Below are positions 16,779 through 25,770 of a DNA stretch of 64,000 nt, piece after piece. The notes under the pieces are model-generated. The model searched no databases, was not told the origin of the DNA, and was given only the letters and a program-made list of their open reading frames with translations. The position numbers and the translations under genes were made by a program. Where the stretch lies: positions 62,001 through 126,000 of the forward strand of contig WRLT01000004.1 in assembly GCA_009777485.1 (NCBI GenBank), written 5' to 3'. Origin of the DNA: Bacillota bacterium (GTDB lineage: Bacteria; Bacillota; Clostridia; Christensenellales; Pumilibacteraceae). How positions within the stretch are numbered: position 1 is the first letter of the stretch; each line of letters begins with the position of its first letter.

Positions 16779-18635
16779 ATGCAAAAACGAATAGTATCAA
16801 TTATTTTAGGAATATTTATTGCGGCGGGCTTACTGGCGGGCTGTCAGTTTGTCGAACCGAATAATTTTAGAGATTTACGGCAGGTAGTGGCGGTAGTTCG
16901 CCCCGTAGAGGATGTAGCTTTTCCCGACGGCAATTCGGGTACGCGGAATATTTATAAATGGCAGTTATTAGACGCACTGCGCCAAACCTACGGCAATTCT
17001 ACCGTTGCGCCTACCGAGCGCGATGTAGACACTACGCTTAACCGTCTTATCGCGGAGGAAATGCAATTTATCCAAATAGAGCGCATGATTCACCGCGACC
17101 GCTTAAACCGCCGCCTTGCAAGCGAGGACACCCTATGCTGGTGCGAGGACGAGGACTGCGAGGAAGAGCATGTTCCTCCAAACACGGGCGGTCTTTTGTG
17201 GCGCGGCCCGTTAAATGAAGACGAAGACTACGATGCAGACACCTATTTCCGCAAAGCTGGCGCAGATGACTTTGACGCGCTGGTTCATATCGGCTATGCG
17301 GATTTTAATAAGGTAAAGCAAATGCAGTACGATTCTATCGATACCGACTTGCGCAGAATTCAACGCGAAATTTTAGAGCGGCACGGCGATGAGGTTCCCG
17401 AAGAGGGCGGTCAAGAGCCGCCGATGCCTGCGCCGCATCCTAAGCCTGAGCCCGAAGAGCTAGACGAAGACCCGCTGCCGGAGGAATTGTGGGACATTCT
17501 GCGCGAAGACCCTGCGCGTATCCCCGGATATTTCGGCAGCTTTGATAAAAGGTCGTTAGAGGAACGCGCACTGCGCGAGTTTACTGCCAACATCACCAAC
17601 AAAATCGAAAAAGAAGTAAAAGAGTTCGACGAGGACAAGCTGGAAGCGGCAAAAAAAGAATACCGCGATTTGATTGCGCGAGGGCGTTACACCGAACTGT
17701 ATTTAGGACTTGCCAAATCGTACCCCGTAAGGTTTTTAACCGAAGAGGCGGTTACGCGTCAGGTGCAAGCCGAGCGTTTACAAGAAGTGCTTAATCAAGG
17801 CATAACGGTAAGCGCGGGCGAGGTAGAGGCACGCTACGACAATTTACTGCGCACCCAAAAGCTTAGTTTTAGAAACGCGGATACGTACAGTTCGGCAGTT
17901 TCCGGCGGCGAAACGATATTGTTCCGCCCCAACAACCGCTATTCGTATGTAAGGCATATTTTGGTTCCGTTCTCCGATGCACAGCAAGCGCGGATTAACA
18001 GCTTTAAAAGTCTGCCGCGCCGCCCTAGCCGCGCCGAAGTAGAGGCGTTCCGCAACCAACAAGTTCAGCTTATCCGCCATTATCCGCGCATAGACGGGTT
18101 TGAGGATTTTTCTAGCCCTATGACGGCAGAGCGCATTTTCAACCATGTACGCAGAGTAGTGTCGGAGGCGTCTTCTTCGTTGCGCGAGGCGCACCGTGTT
18201 TTTGACGAATTGACGTATCTGTATAACACCGACCCCGGCGCGTTTAGTACGCCGCAGGGCTACGCATTGCCTACGCACCGCGCGGCAAACGATGCACGCG
18301 TGTATATGGAAGAGTTCGAGGACGGCGCACGCGAATTATTTAACAACCCTAAATACAGTCCCGGCATGGTGTTAGACGCACCCGTAATTACCGATTACGG
18401 TATGCACATTATGTTTTATGCCTCCTATACGGTGGCGAATTCGGAGGTTCAGCTTAACGGCTTTGAAACCCCTAGCGAAATGCGCCGCATTTTTGAGGTG
18501 CTTTCAGACCAAATTAAAGAACACAAGCAAAGCGTTCGTTTTAATCAATGGAGAGACGAAAGGGTTAATCCGATTATGCAAAGCGAGAACACCTTTGAAA
18601 CCTTTAAAAGCCGTTATCGGAAGTTATTTGAATGA
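16779..18635 (+). CDS. PrsA/SurA-like foldase lipoprotein, parvulin-type domain
   Basis: I place the start at 16779 because the upstream ATG overlaps the promoter and because MQKRIVSIILGIFIAAGLLAGC is then a clean lipoprotein signal (Cys22). The N-terminal half is long, charged and helical. A segment LCWCEDEDCEEEH is a small acidic, Cys-rich insert. Near the C-terminus are pieces of a parvulin prolyl isomerase domain: YVRHILVPF, then after about 110 residues YNTDPGAFSTPQGYALP, and VITDYGMHIMFYAS. The domain is stretched compared with ordinary parvulins, so activity is uncertain. Expected role: folding of secreted proteins, which fits the many surface proteins here. The stop overlaps hisC by four bases. 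Confidence 0.75.
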   Translation: MQKRIVSIILGIFIAAGLLAGCQFVEPNNFRDLRQVVAVVRPVEDVAFPDGNSGTRNIYKWQLLDALRQTYGNSTVAPTERDVDTTLNRLIAEEMQFIQIERMIHRDRLNRRLASEDTLCWCEDEDCEEEHVPPNTGGLLWRGPLNEDEDYDADTYFRKAGADDFDALVHIGYADFNKVKQMQYDSIDTDLRRIQREILERHGDEVPEEGGQEPPMPAPHPKPEPEELDEDPLPEELWDILREDPARIPGYFGSFDKRSLEERALREFTANITNKIEKEVKEFDEDKLEAAKKEYRDLIARGRYTELYLGLAKSYPVRFLTEEAVTRQVQAERLQEVLNQGITVSAGEVEARYDNLLRTQKLSFRNADTYSSAVSGGETILFRPNNRYSYVRHILVPFSDAQQARINSFKSLPRRPSRAEVEAFRNQQVQLIRHYPRIDGFEDFSSPMTAERIFNHVRRVVSEASSSLREAHRVFDELTYLYNTDPGAFSTPQGYALPTHRAANDARVYMEEFEDGARELFNNPKYSPGMVLDAPVITDYGMHIMFYASYTVANSEVQLNGFETPSEMRRIFEVLSDQIKEHKQSVRFNQWRDERVNPIMQSENTFETFKSRYRKLFE

Positions 18636-19672
18636 TTGCCAAACGCATTGCCGCCCTTACCCCGTACGTGGCAGGAGAACAGCCTGCGGGCGGATATATT
18701 AAACTAAATACCAACGAAAACCCGTATCCGCCGTCGCCGTCGGTTGCGGAAGCTTTGCGCGTTTTTGACACCGAAAAACTGCGCCTGTACCCCGACCCCG
18801 ATTCAAAGGCACTAACGGCAGAAATTGCCGCATACGAGGGCGTAAGGGCGGAAAATATATTTTTAGGCAACGGTTCAGACGAGGTTTTGGCTTTTGGGTT
18901 TTGCGCATTATTTGAAAAGCAGGTTGCTTTTGCCGATGTTACCTACAGCTTTTATCCTGTGTACTGCGATTTATACGGTTTTAAAAAAATTATTCTGCCG
19001 CTTAATCCCGATTTTACCGTAGATAGCAGTGCGTATAAAAAAACGGCGTGCGGCGGTATAGTGATTGCCAACCCCAACGCGCCCGTTTCACTTTCGATGG
19101 ACGAACAAGAAATTATTCAGTTAGCAAAAAGCGTATCCTGCAACGTACTGATAGACGAGGCGTACATAGATTTTGCCCGAAACACTAAAAGCCTTGCCTC
19201 TGTTGCGCCGCAGTTCAAAAATTTACTGATAGTAAAAACCTTTTCTAAAAGCTATTCGCTTGCAGGCTTGCGTTGCGGCTACGCGGTAGGAAATGCAGAA
19301 TTGATAGAGGGCTTAAACCGCGTTAAAAATTGTTTTAACAGCTACACGTTAGGCGCGCTATGCCAAACCGCCGCCCTGGCCGCCGTGCGCGACCGCGCGT
19401 ATTTTAACCAAACGGTGCAAAAAATACTTTCCACGCGGCAGCATACCGCCGACGCTTTACAAAAAGCGGGGCATACGGTAATCACGTCGGACGCTAATTT
19501 TTTATTTGTGCGCCACAGCTCTGTATCGGGCGCGGAGGCCTATGCGCGCTTAAAACAGCAAAACATTTTAGTGCGCCATTTCGCCGCGCCGCGCACCGCC
19601 GCCTATATCCGCGTAACCGTAGGCACAGACGCAGAAATGGACGCATTTACAAACGCGTTTTTAAAATTCTAG
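18632..19672 (+). CDS. hisC: Histidinol-phosphate aminotransferase
   Basis: Class I/II PLP-dependent fold of normal length (346). Visible are YIKLNTNENPYPPSP at residues 22-36, LGNGSDE, the IANPNAP asparagine motif, DEAYIDF and the PLP lysine in VKTFSKSYSLAGLRCGYAVG (Lys206), with the phosphate-binding Arg just after. HisC converts imidazole-acetol phosphate and glutamate to histidinol phosphate. No other his genes are near, and relatives of this family also act on aromatic or other amino acids, so the substrate is not certain. Its ATG overlaps the foldase stop codon (ATGA), showing translational coupling. Confidence 0.88.
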   Translation: MIAKRIAALTPYVAGEQPAGGYIKLNTNENPYPPSPSVAEALRVFDTEKLRLYPDPDSKALTAEIAAYEGVRAENIFLGNGSDEVLAFGFCALFEKQVAFADVTYSFYPVYCDLYGFKKIILPLNPDFTVDSSAYKKTACGGIVIANPNAPVSLSMDEQEIIQLAKSVSCNVLIDEAYIDFARNTKSLASVAPQFKNLLIVKTFSKSYSLAGLRCGYAVGNAELIEGLNRVKNCFNSYTLGALCQTAALAAVRDRAYFNQTVQKILSTRQHTADALQKAGHTVITSDANFLFVRHSSVSGAEAYARLKQQNILVRHFAAPRTAAYIRVTVGTDAEMDAFTNAFLKF

Positions 19673-19701
19673 TAAACTAGACTTGTCAACTAGTTTACTA
19701 G
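19669..19701 (+). promoter_or_regulatory. Paired palindromic operator of the XRE regulator
   Basis: CTAGTAAACTAG and its complement CTAGTTTACTAG, nine bases apart, 20 bases before the start of the XRE gene. The first copy overlaps the hisC stop codon. A TTGTCA box lies between them. The layout suggests autoregulation by the XRE protein. Confidence 0.6.
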
Positions 19702-19721
19702 TCTTGTGTTAAAATTGTATT

Positions 19722-19979
19722 ATGGAATTAGGTGAAATTCTAAAAGAATTGCGTAATAATAAAGGTTTGACACAGGCATCTCTTGCGGAGCAAATAGGTT
19801 TTAGTAAGTCAATTATAGGTTTTTGGGAGAGTGGCAAACACGAGCCTACGGCTAGCGCATTAGTTGAGATTGCAAGTTTTTTTGATGTGTCAACCGATTA
19901 TTTGGTAGGGCTTGAAAATGAGGACGGTTCAAAAATTCCTTGTTCTTTGCGTTCTTTTACTAAAAACCGACAGAAATAA
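19722..19979 (+). CDS. XRE-family transcriptional regulator
   Basis: A single Cro/CI-type helix-turn-helix at residues 6-62: LKELRNNKGLTQASLAEQIG, then SKSIIGFWESGKHEPTASAL, then FFDVSTDYLVG. The 20-residue tail has no clear domain. No Shine-Dalgarno sequence is seen before the ATG. The palindromes just upstream are probably its own binding sites. The target genes are unknown; the dehydrogenase-like gene follows 21 bases after the stop and may be co-transcribed. Confidence 0.85.
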   Translation: MELGEILKELRNNKGLTQASLAEQIGFSKSIIGFWESGKHEPTASALVEIASFFDVSTDYLVGLENEDGSKIPCSLRSFTKNRQK

Positions 19980-20000
19980 TAGGGTAAAATAGACAAGCCC

Positions 20001-21227
20001 ATGAGCTTGCCTTATATCATATCCCCAAAGGCCATTGCGCGGCTTGCCGAATTTGCCGCGCCGCTTGCGCCGCCGTTGGCGGCCGTTGCGTTTATAACGG
20101 ATGCACACACGCGGGAGGGTGCGGGGCGCATTGCCGAAAAGCTGCTAATTCGCGCGGGCTACCGCGTGCGTCCGCGCATGGTTAAAAATTCTGCGGCGGC
20201 ATCGCTGCAAGACGCGCGCAGTTTAAACATTTGCGAGGATGTGCAGCTGCTTATCGGTGCAGGCGGCGAGGAAACTGCCGAACTGGTAAAATACGCTGCC
20301 GCGCGCCGCCGTCTGCCGTGCGCCTTTATTGCCGTAAATCCGTCTTGTGTGCGCTTACTGCCGTCGTCCGCCGCGCTTATCGATTCGGCAGGAATAGAAA
20401 AAACCTATTCTACGCCGCCGTTTGCGTTTGTACTGTGCGACACCGATTTTTTATCCGCCGCGCCTAAAAATGCGTGCGCTGCCGCGTTTGGGGCGGTGGT
20501 TTCTAAATGCGTAAGCTTATTTGATTACCGCGTATCGGGCATTTTAAATAAAGAGCGTTTTTGTGCGCAGCGTTCTGCGCGGGGCTATGCGGTGATTGAC
20601 GAGCTGCTTACAAGGCTTGCGCCGCCCTTTAATTTTTCGTCCGCCGCGCCGCTGTTGGCGGAGGCATCGCTTGCATTTTCGCATTTGGTGCGCGAAGCAG
20701 GAAACGCACGGCTTTTAAACGGCGGTGAAGTGCAAGCCGCGCACGTACTGCGGCTGCTTTTTTTATACGAACAGCGGCATTTTCGTCAGCGCGGCGAAAA
20801 CGAATTTTTGTGCGCGTCTGCCGTTGCGGGCATTTATCAAAATCTATTAGCCGCGCCGCCCGCATTTTTTGCGCCGCCGCCCGATAACAATGCGCGTCTA
20901 AAACAAATCGTGCAGTATTTGGGCATAGCGGAGGCGGATGCAAGCGTTTGCATGCGCCCTGTGCCCGCGCCGCAGGATTTAAAAATCGCGGCGTACCGTT
21001 TAAAAGAATACCGCGCCGAATTGTATACGGAGGCGCGCGCCTTAGTTTCGCGCCTTGCGCGCGCCCGCACCGTTTTTAAACGCCTTTATGCCGACGACGG
21101 CTACGCGCTGCAAGAATACCTAGACCCGCCCGACATAGCCCTAGCGGTCGCGCTTGCCCCCGATTTAAAAGAAAAGTATACCTTGTTAAGCTACATGAAG
21201 GACGCGGGGTTGTTAGAGAGTTTATAA
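20001..21227 (+). CDS. Degenerate glycerol-1-phosphate dehydrogenase-like protein (AraM/EgsA fold)
   Basis: The first 180 residues follow the iron-containing alcohol dehydrogenase/EgsA pattern: LLIGAGGEETAELVKYAA for the nucleotide loop, CAFIAVNPSC where active members have a VPT.AS.DG motif, GIEKTYSTPPFAFVLCDTDF, then AAFGAVVSKCVSLFDYR. In active enzymes the FGA segment reads GD, whose Asp binds the metal; here it is Ala165. One possible metal histidine remains (GGEVQAAH). The protein is 408 residues long and very Ala-rich. I infer a homologue that has lost, or changed, dehydrogenase activity. The start codon is uncertain for lack of a ribosome binding site. Confidence 0.7.
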   Translation: MSLPYIISPKAIARLAEFAAPLAPPLAAVAFITDAHTREGAGRIAEKLLIRAGYRVRPRMVKNSAAASLQDARSLNICEDVQLLIGAGGEETAELVKYAAARRRLPCAFIAVNPSCVRLLPSSAALIDSAGIEKTYSTPPFAFVLCDTDFLSAAPKNACAAAFGAVVSKCVSLFDYRVSGILNKERFCAQRSARGYAVIDELLTRLAPPFNFSSAAPLLAEASLAFSHLVREAGNARLLNGGEVQAAHVLRLLFLYEQRHFRQRGENEFLCASAVAGIYQNLLAAPPAFFAPPPDNNARLKQIVQYLGIAEADASVCMRPVPAPQDLKIAAYRLKEYRAELYTEARALVSRLARARTVFKRLYADDGYALQEYLDPPDIALAVALAPDLKEKYTLLSYMKDAGLLESL

Positions 21228-21343
21228 TTGGCGTTGTCAGTTTGTCATTTGTCAATTTAATGTAATTTTAATCTTACGCTAATAAGGTTATAAGTTTAAA
21301 AATGTACTATAATAGTGTAAACTGTGTGCTAAAAGCCCTCTTT

Positions 21344-21886
21344 TTAGGCTTTACGGCATACGGCGGCGGAAGAAAAACGTGCGGTAAAACGCGCTATTTG
21401 TTCGGCGGCAGCGGCGGCAAGCTGTGTTACAAAGCCTAGCCGCACCGAAAACAATTCCTTTTGGTCGGGGCCCGCAACCGTTGCGGTTAGCGAAAAATCC
21501 CCTACGGCAGGCAAACGTTTGCCTGCGGCCGCGCCAGGGTACAAGCCGCCGCTGAATACGCGAAACGTGCCGATGTCCTCACGGCTGCCCAAAGCGGAGT
21601 CTACCGCTAAAACGGCATGGTTAGGATGACGCGCCTTAATCAAAGCGGCAAACGAGGCAAGGTTTAAGGCGGTAACGGGCGCGGCAAGCGTGCCGTACAC
21701 AAAAGCCTCCGCGTTGTACCGCCTAACCAAATATTCGCCCGTAAGCGGGCCGAAACAGTCGCCCGTAACGCGGTCGGAGCCGATGCACAAAATAATCGGC
21801 GGGGCAGAATGCCCGCCCAATAAGGCGCAAAGACTTTTTTCTACATGACTAATCATCGAGGGCTTTACAATAAACACACTCCCCAT
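21344..21886 (-). CDS. yyaC: YyaC family spore protease-like protein
   Basis: PPIILCIGSDRVTGDCFGPL at residues 29-48, VYGTLAAPVTALNL and LAVDSALGSREDIGTFRV match YyaC (DUF1256), a spore-associated relative of the GPR germination protease, about 180-205 residues long in Bacillota. It is a good marker for an endospore-forming lineage. Whether it acts as a protease is not settled for the family. Two ATG codons (21886 and 21856) are possible starts; neither has a clear ribosome binding site. It is divergent from the CvpA-like gene. Confidence 0.87.
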   Translation of the reverse strand: MGSVFIVKPSMISHVEKSLCALLGGHSAPPIILCIGSDRVTGDCFGPLTGEYLVRRYNAEAFVYGTLAAPVTALNLASFAALIKARHPNHAVLAVDSALGSREDIGTFRVFSGGLYPGAAAGKRLPAVGDFSLTATVAGPDQKELFSVRLGFVTQLAAAAAEQIARFTARFSSAAVCRKA

Positions 21887-21976
21887 TATGCCCGAACAAA
21901 ATTAAAGCTAAACCGTTTAAAAAGCTAAACTTTGGGAAAAATTTTATTCCCTGAACCAATAAAGAGGTGTTCAATC

Positions 21977-23527
21977 ATGTCAATCGCAGACGTAGTACTT
22001 ATCGTAATAATCGTAATGGCCGCATTAATCGGGCTGTTGCTAGGAACGGGCAAATCAACCGTTACGCTTGTAGCGTGGCTGATATCGTTTGTTGCGGCGT
22101 TCTTTTTAACGCGTATTGTGGCAAGTTCGCTGTTCGCTATCGAAGCCATAGAAATGATAGTGGTACTGCTTGCGGGGCTAATGATAGAAGGCGGCGTCGG
22201 CGTTTCGGACGCGCTTACAAGTTCTTACGGAATCTTTTGTGTACTGATTTGCATTGTTTTGATGATTGTAGTCCGCTTGTTTATGATTATCATGGTTCAT
22301 TTTGTAAAAAAAGCGTTAAGAAAGCGCGCCAAAAAGGTTTCACCGCCTTCGCGCTTAGGCGGATTTTTTATCAACGGGGCTAAGGGTCTTGCGTTTACTA
22401 TCATGATTTTAATCTTTGCAAGCTTTATCATGGCTATGCCGCAAATGGAGTTTTTACGCAACGACATGGAAAAAAGCTTTATGGCAAAGCCCATGCACGA
22501 ATTTGTTTTAACCTTTAACGAGCATCTGCTAGGGCCCGAAACACAACAACGGCTTGCCGAGCTGAGGGATAAGTACGATATTCAAGAGCCCGACATACCT
22601 GTCGACCCCAACGAACCCGATGAGCCCGATCCGCCCGAAAAGGAAAAAGCAACCATCACTTTTGAAGACGACGGCGCGGATAACCCCGTAGGCCCGCGCA
22701 CAGAGGAAGTTGGCTTAGAGGGCATTATGCTGCCTGTTCCCGTAAAGTTCGGACACGTCTTTATGGGTTGGTTCGATAATCCCGGCTTGACGGGTGCGCC
22801 CATCACTTCGCCGTACACCATCTTAGCAGATATTACGCTGTACGCAAAATGGGAACTTTTTGTACCCGACGAATACACGCTAAGCTATGTGGATAACGGC
22901 GCAGACAACGGCCCGTTTGGTGATGTTGTCGGAGTACACGACACATTGATTGATTCTCTGCCCGCACCGTTAAAAGACGGATACGTATTTAGAGGTTGGT
23001 TTGATAACTCCGCTTTTACCGGTTCACCCGTAACCGCGCCGTTTTCGTTAGTAAGCGATATTACGCTGTACGCCAAATGGGAAGCCAAAATAGACGCTTT
23101 TCTGCTTAGCGATATTCAAGGCTTAGTAAGCGGCTTATTGTATCAATTTAACTTTGTTGCGGACGAGGCGGCGTTTAGAGCATTTTACGCTTTCCCCGAC
23201 AACGGCGATAAGGCCGCGCATGAAGCTATGTTTGTAGACTCTGTATTGGCGTTGCACGACAGCCTTCCTTCGTTGTTTGCAAACATAGCCTCTTCAAAGG
23301 AAGCCGAAACACTGCTGTTGAAAATCTCTATGGAGGCAGGCGGCGACTTGTATTTGGCAACAGAGGCGTATCTTGCCGAGTTGAACGCAACCATAGGCGC
23401 GTTAGACGGCGACCCCTTTGCATCTATCGATAGCTTAACGGCAGAATTTGCCAGCTTTCAAATTGCGTGGCAAACCGCGCTTGAATCGGTAGGGCTTGAT
23501 ATTGCCGATGCAGGCATAGTCTTCTAA
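21977..23527 (+). CDS. CvpA-like membrane protein fused to two InlB-type repeats
   Basis: I place the start at the ATG at 21977, preceded by GAGGTG. Residues 1-165 have about four membrane helices with the CvpA pattern (ADVVLIVIIVMAALIGLLLG, then KSTVTLVAWLISF, later ARKVSPPSRLGG-like basic loop). After a linker rich in Asp, Glu and Pro come two InlB B-repeat (Flg_new) modules at about residues 220-370, each ending DITLYAKWE, with the GWFDN and AP(I/V)T signatures. A helical C-terminus of about 150 residues follows. CvpA domains are normally not joined to such repeats, so this is an unusual architecture. Predicted location: membrane, with the repeats outside. Confidence 0.8.
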   Translation: MSIADVVLIVIIVMAALIGLLLGTGKSTVTLVAWLISFVAAFFLTRIVASSLFAIEAIEMIVVLLAGLMIEGGVGVSDALTSSYGIFCVLICIVLMIVVRLFMIIMVHFVKKALRKRAKKVSPPSRLGGFFINGAKGLAFTIMILIFASFIMAMPQMEFLRNDMEKSFMAKPMHEFVLTFNEHLLGPETQQRLAELRDKYDIQEPDIPVDPNEPDEPDPPEKEKATITFEDDGADNPVGPRTEEVGLEGIMLPVPVKFGHVFMGWFDNPGLTGAPITSPYTILADITLYAKWELFVPDEYTLSYVDNGADNGPFGDVVGVHDTLIDSLPAPLKDGYVFRGWFDNSAFTGSPVTAPFSLVSDITLYAKWEAKIDAFLLSDIQGLVSGLLYQFNFVADEAAFRAFYAFPDNGDKAAHEAMFVDSVLALHDSLPSLFANIASSKEAETLLLKISMEAGGDLYLATEAYLAELNATIGALDGDPFASIDSLTAEFASFQIAWQTALESVGLDIADAGIVF

Positions 23528-23564
23528 AAATCAAGAACGCAAAACTATAAAACAATAAAATTAA

Positions 23565-23600
23565 CCCCCGAAACCGTAACGGAACTTCGGGGGGTTTTTT
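23565..23600 (+). terminator. Intrinsic terminator after the CvpA-like gene
   Basis: CCCCCGAA / TTCGGGGG with a 13-base loop, followed by six T. Confidence 0.9.
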
Positions 23601-23702
23601 CTTTTAGCCGTATTTCGCATAATTTCGTCAATTTTTTTTCGCGCCGTGCATATTTATATAGGTATACTGTATACAGGGCGAATTAGGCAAAGGAGCGGAT
23701 TT

Positions 23703-24866
23703 ATGCAATATGAAAAAAAACTAATCATTTTAAGCGGCGCGGGAAACGCAAAAGGCACGTTGTCGTTAGAGCGCAACGCGTACGGAGTTTTTGCTACGCT
23801 TAACGTATACAATCTGCCCAATTTAAAAAGCGGCGAATATCACGCGGGCTTAAAAAGTCAAGATTTTAACACCGTGCGCGCGTTGGGCGCGGGCGGCAGA
23901 ATTTTATCGCGTTTTCAGCTGCAAGACGGCGAGCCCGATATAAACGCACTGCACTGCGTGGTATTTGACAGCCGTTACACGCCGCTGTTGTACGGAACAA
24001 ACGCGGCCGCAAGGCTTTGGGCAGGCAACATGATGGACGGGCTAAAAAGGAGGGAGCATGAGAGCGCGAAGGAAAGCAAAACGGCTGCGCCGCCGCAGAC
24101 GGACGGCGTTTACAGCGGCCGCAGTCAAGATATAAAGGATTATTTTTTTGACATAACCCCAGGGGCACGGATTGAAGTGCCCGAAAAAGAGCCAAGCGAA
24201 CCTGTCAGCGCGGACGAAACAGAGGACGTCCCGCAAGACGAAACGAACGAGCTTTTAGAAGAGGGCGAAAGGCTGTTGGCGTTGTCTAAGCAGATAGCCA
24301 GTCAGGTATACAACGACGGCGCGTTGGCAGAAGTAAACTACTTTGATAAATCGTACATAAATAAAGAAATAAAGTATTCGTCCGCAAGCGACGTAGACAC
24401 AGACGAATTGCTAAACCCCGTAGACCGCCGCATTAAAGAGCTGTCGGCAAAGGTGTTAAAGCAGCCGCTGCCCGAATCGGCTTTTACCGTGCCTCCTGCG
24501 TCAAGCTACGCGGCAGGCGTTTCGGCGGCAAAATCCGTCCCGGAGGCGGTGTTTTACGAGCAAATTAAAGACCAAATAGAAAGCCTTTTTGAAAAATGCG
24601 AGCGTTTCACTTTGCTAGAAGAATTAATGCCCGAAACGCGTTGGATACGGGTAGACTTTGACGAAACTAAATTTTATACCGTAGGGCTTATCGGAACGCG
24701 CCCCGATTATGTATGTTACGGCGTCCCCGCCGAATATTCGCCCCTGCCGCCCTTAGAGTTAGGCGGGCATTGCCGTTGGTTGCCCGAAACCCCCGAAACC
24801 CCCGAAGGTAAAGGGTTTTGGCTGATGTTTCAGGATGCAAAGACGGGCGAACCCATAGAGCCCTAG
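23703..24866 (+). CDS. Hypothetical protein, possible clostridial regulatory/spore family
   Basis: AAGGAG lies eight bases before the ATG at 23703; the longer frame from 23646 lacks this. Residues 1-110 form a beta-rich domain (KKLIILSGAGNAKGTLSLER, then FNTVRALGAGGRILSRFQL) like the N-terminal domain of several uncharacterised clostridial proteins. A variable acidic middle of about 140 residues leads to a C-terminal domain (residues about 285-388) with LFEKCERFTLLEELMPETRW, VGLIGTRPDYVCYGVPAEYS and GFWLMFQDAKTGE. I cannot name a function. It ends seven bases from the convergent deacetylase gene. Confidence 0.65.
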   Translation: MQYEKKLIILSGAGNAKGTLSLERNAYGVFATLNVYNLPNLKSGEYHAGLKSQDFNTVRALGAGGRILSRFQLQDGEPDINALHCVVFDSRYTPLLYGTNAAARLWAGNMMDGLKRREHESAKESKTAAPPQTDGVYSGRSQDIKDYFFDITPGARIEVPEKEPSEPVSADETEDVPQDETNELLEEGERLLALSKQIASQVYNDGALAEVNYFDKSYINKEIKYSSASDVDTDELLNPVDRRIKELSAKVLKQPLPESAFTVPPASSYAAGVSAAKSVPEAVFYEQIKDQIESLFEKCERFTLLEELMPETRWIRVDFDETKFYTVGLIGTRPDYVCYGVPAEYSPLPPLELGGHCRWLPETPETPEGKGFWLMFQDAKTGEPIEP

Positions 24867-24873
24867 TATTGAC

Positions 24874-25665
24874 TTACCCTATTTCGGCGGGAGTGCCGAT
24901 TTGGTAGCCTTTTTGCGATAATTCGGGCAATAACAGTTTTAGCATTTCGGGCGTGCCGGAGTTTGTAATGTGCAGTAAAATTACTGCGCCGGGATGTACG
25001 CGGGACGCTATTTTTTTAGCGGACGCTTGTGCGTCGATAGGAGTTTTTCCCCAGTCCACAATCGCAATACTCCAAAGCGCAGTTTTTAAACCGCACGCCT
25101 GCGCGATTTTTAAACTGCCCTCATCAAAGCGGCCTTGCGGCGGACGGAACAGCGTCATTTTGGGCGCGCTAGGAAAGCGTGTTTTGTAAGCTGCGGTAAA
25201 ATCACAAATATCGGCGCGCACGGCTTCCTCCGACAGCTTAGGCAAATCCTTATGCTTGTCGGTGTGGTTGCCTACCGCATGCCCTTCGCTAAGCATGCGG
25301 TTAATTAAAGCCTCTTCTTTTAAATAATTTCCGCACAGAAAGAATACCGCGCTAATGCCGTGCTGTTTTAAAATATCTAAAACCGCAGCGGTATAGCCTG
25401 CCTCATACCCTAAATCAAAGGTAAGATACACTTTTTTTTCGGTGGTGTCCGCTACAAAAAAGCCGTCGTATTTTTCTAGCAGGGTAACCGAGCCGTCGGG
25501 CGGGTCGGGTGTGCGTTCTTGCGTGTTGGGGTTTACGCCCCACGAAATCACGGGATTTGCATACAACGCATGCGTTTGCGCCGCCCGCACCGCGCCGCCT
25601 AATAAGGCCGCCGCTAACAAAACCGACACACAAACTACCGCAATTTTTTTCACGCTACTCAACAT
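24874..25665 (-). CDS. pdaA: PdaA-like peptidoglycan N-acetylmuramic acid deacetylase
   Basis: An N-terminal signal anchor (residues 5-28) precedes an NodB/polysaccharide deacetylase domain. Visible are YLTFDLGYEAGYTAAVLDIL (catalytic Asp84), the metal pair His134 and His138 in GNHTDKHKDL, the RPPQGRFDEGSL segment, WSIAIVDWGK and ILLHITNSG. The whole pattern and the length (263) match PdaA, which makes muramic delta-lactam in the spore cortex during sporulation. Position 85 is Leu where ordinary deacetylases have a second Asp, as also happens in the PdaA group. The sporulation role is inferred from the family. Confidence 0.88.
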   Translation of the reverse strand: MLSSVKKIAVVCVSVLLAAALLGGAVRAAQTHALYANPVISWGVNPNTQERTPDPPDGSVTLLEKYDGFFVADTTEKKVYLTFDLGYEAGYTAAVLDILKQHGISAVFFLCGNYLKEEALINRMLSEGHAVGNHTDKHKDLPKLSEEAVRADICDFTAAYKTRFPSAPKMTLFRPPQGRFDEGSLKIAQACGLKTALWSIAIVDWGKTPIDAQASAKKIASRVHPGAVILLHITNSGTPEMLKLLLPELSQKGYQIGTPAEIG

Positions 25666-25711
25666 ATTGGTATTATTGCATTTTTAAATCATTTATATGC
25701 GTCTAAATCGC

Positions 25712-25741
25712 TTGCTTTTTTGGGGAGAAGTTTGGTATAAT
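25712..25741 (+). promoter_or_regulatory. Sigma-A promoter of the GH2-like gene
   Basis: TTGCTT, 18 bases, TATAAT, 30 bases before the ATG. Confidence 0.65.
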
Positions 25742-25770
25742 ATAAACATATTCCAAGCTAAGGTGTTTTG

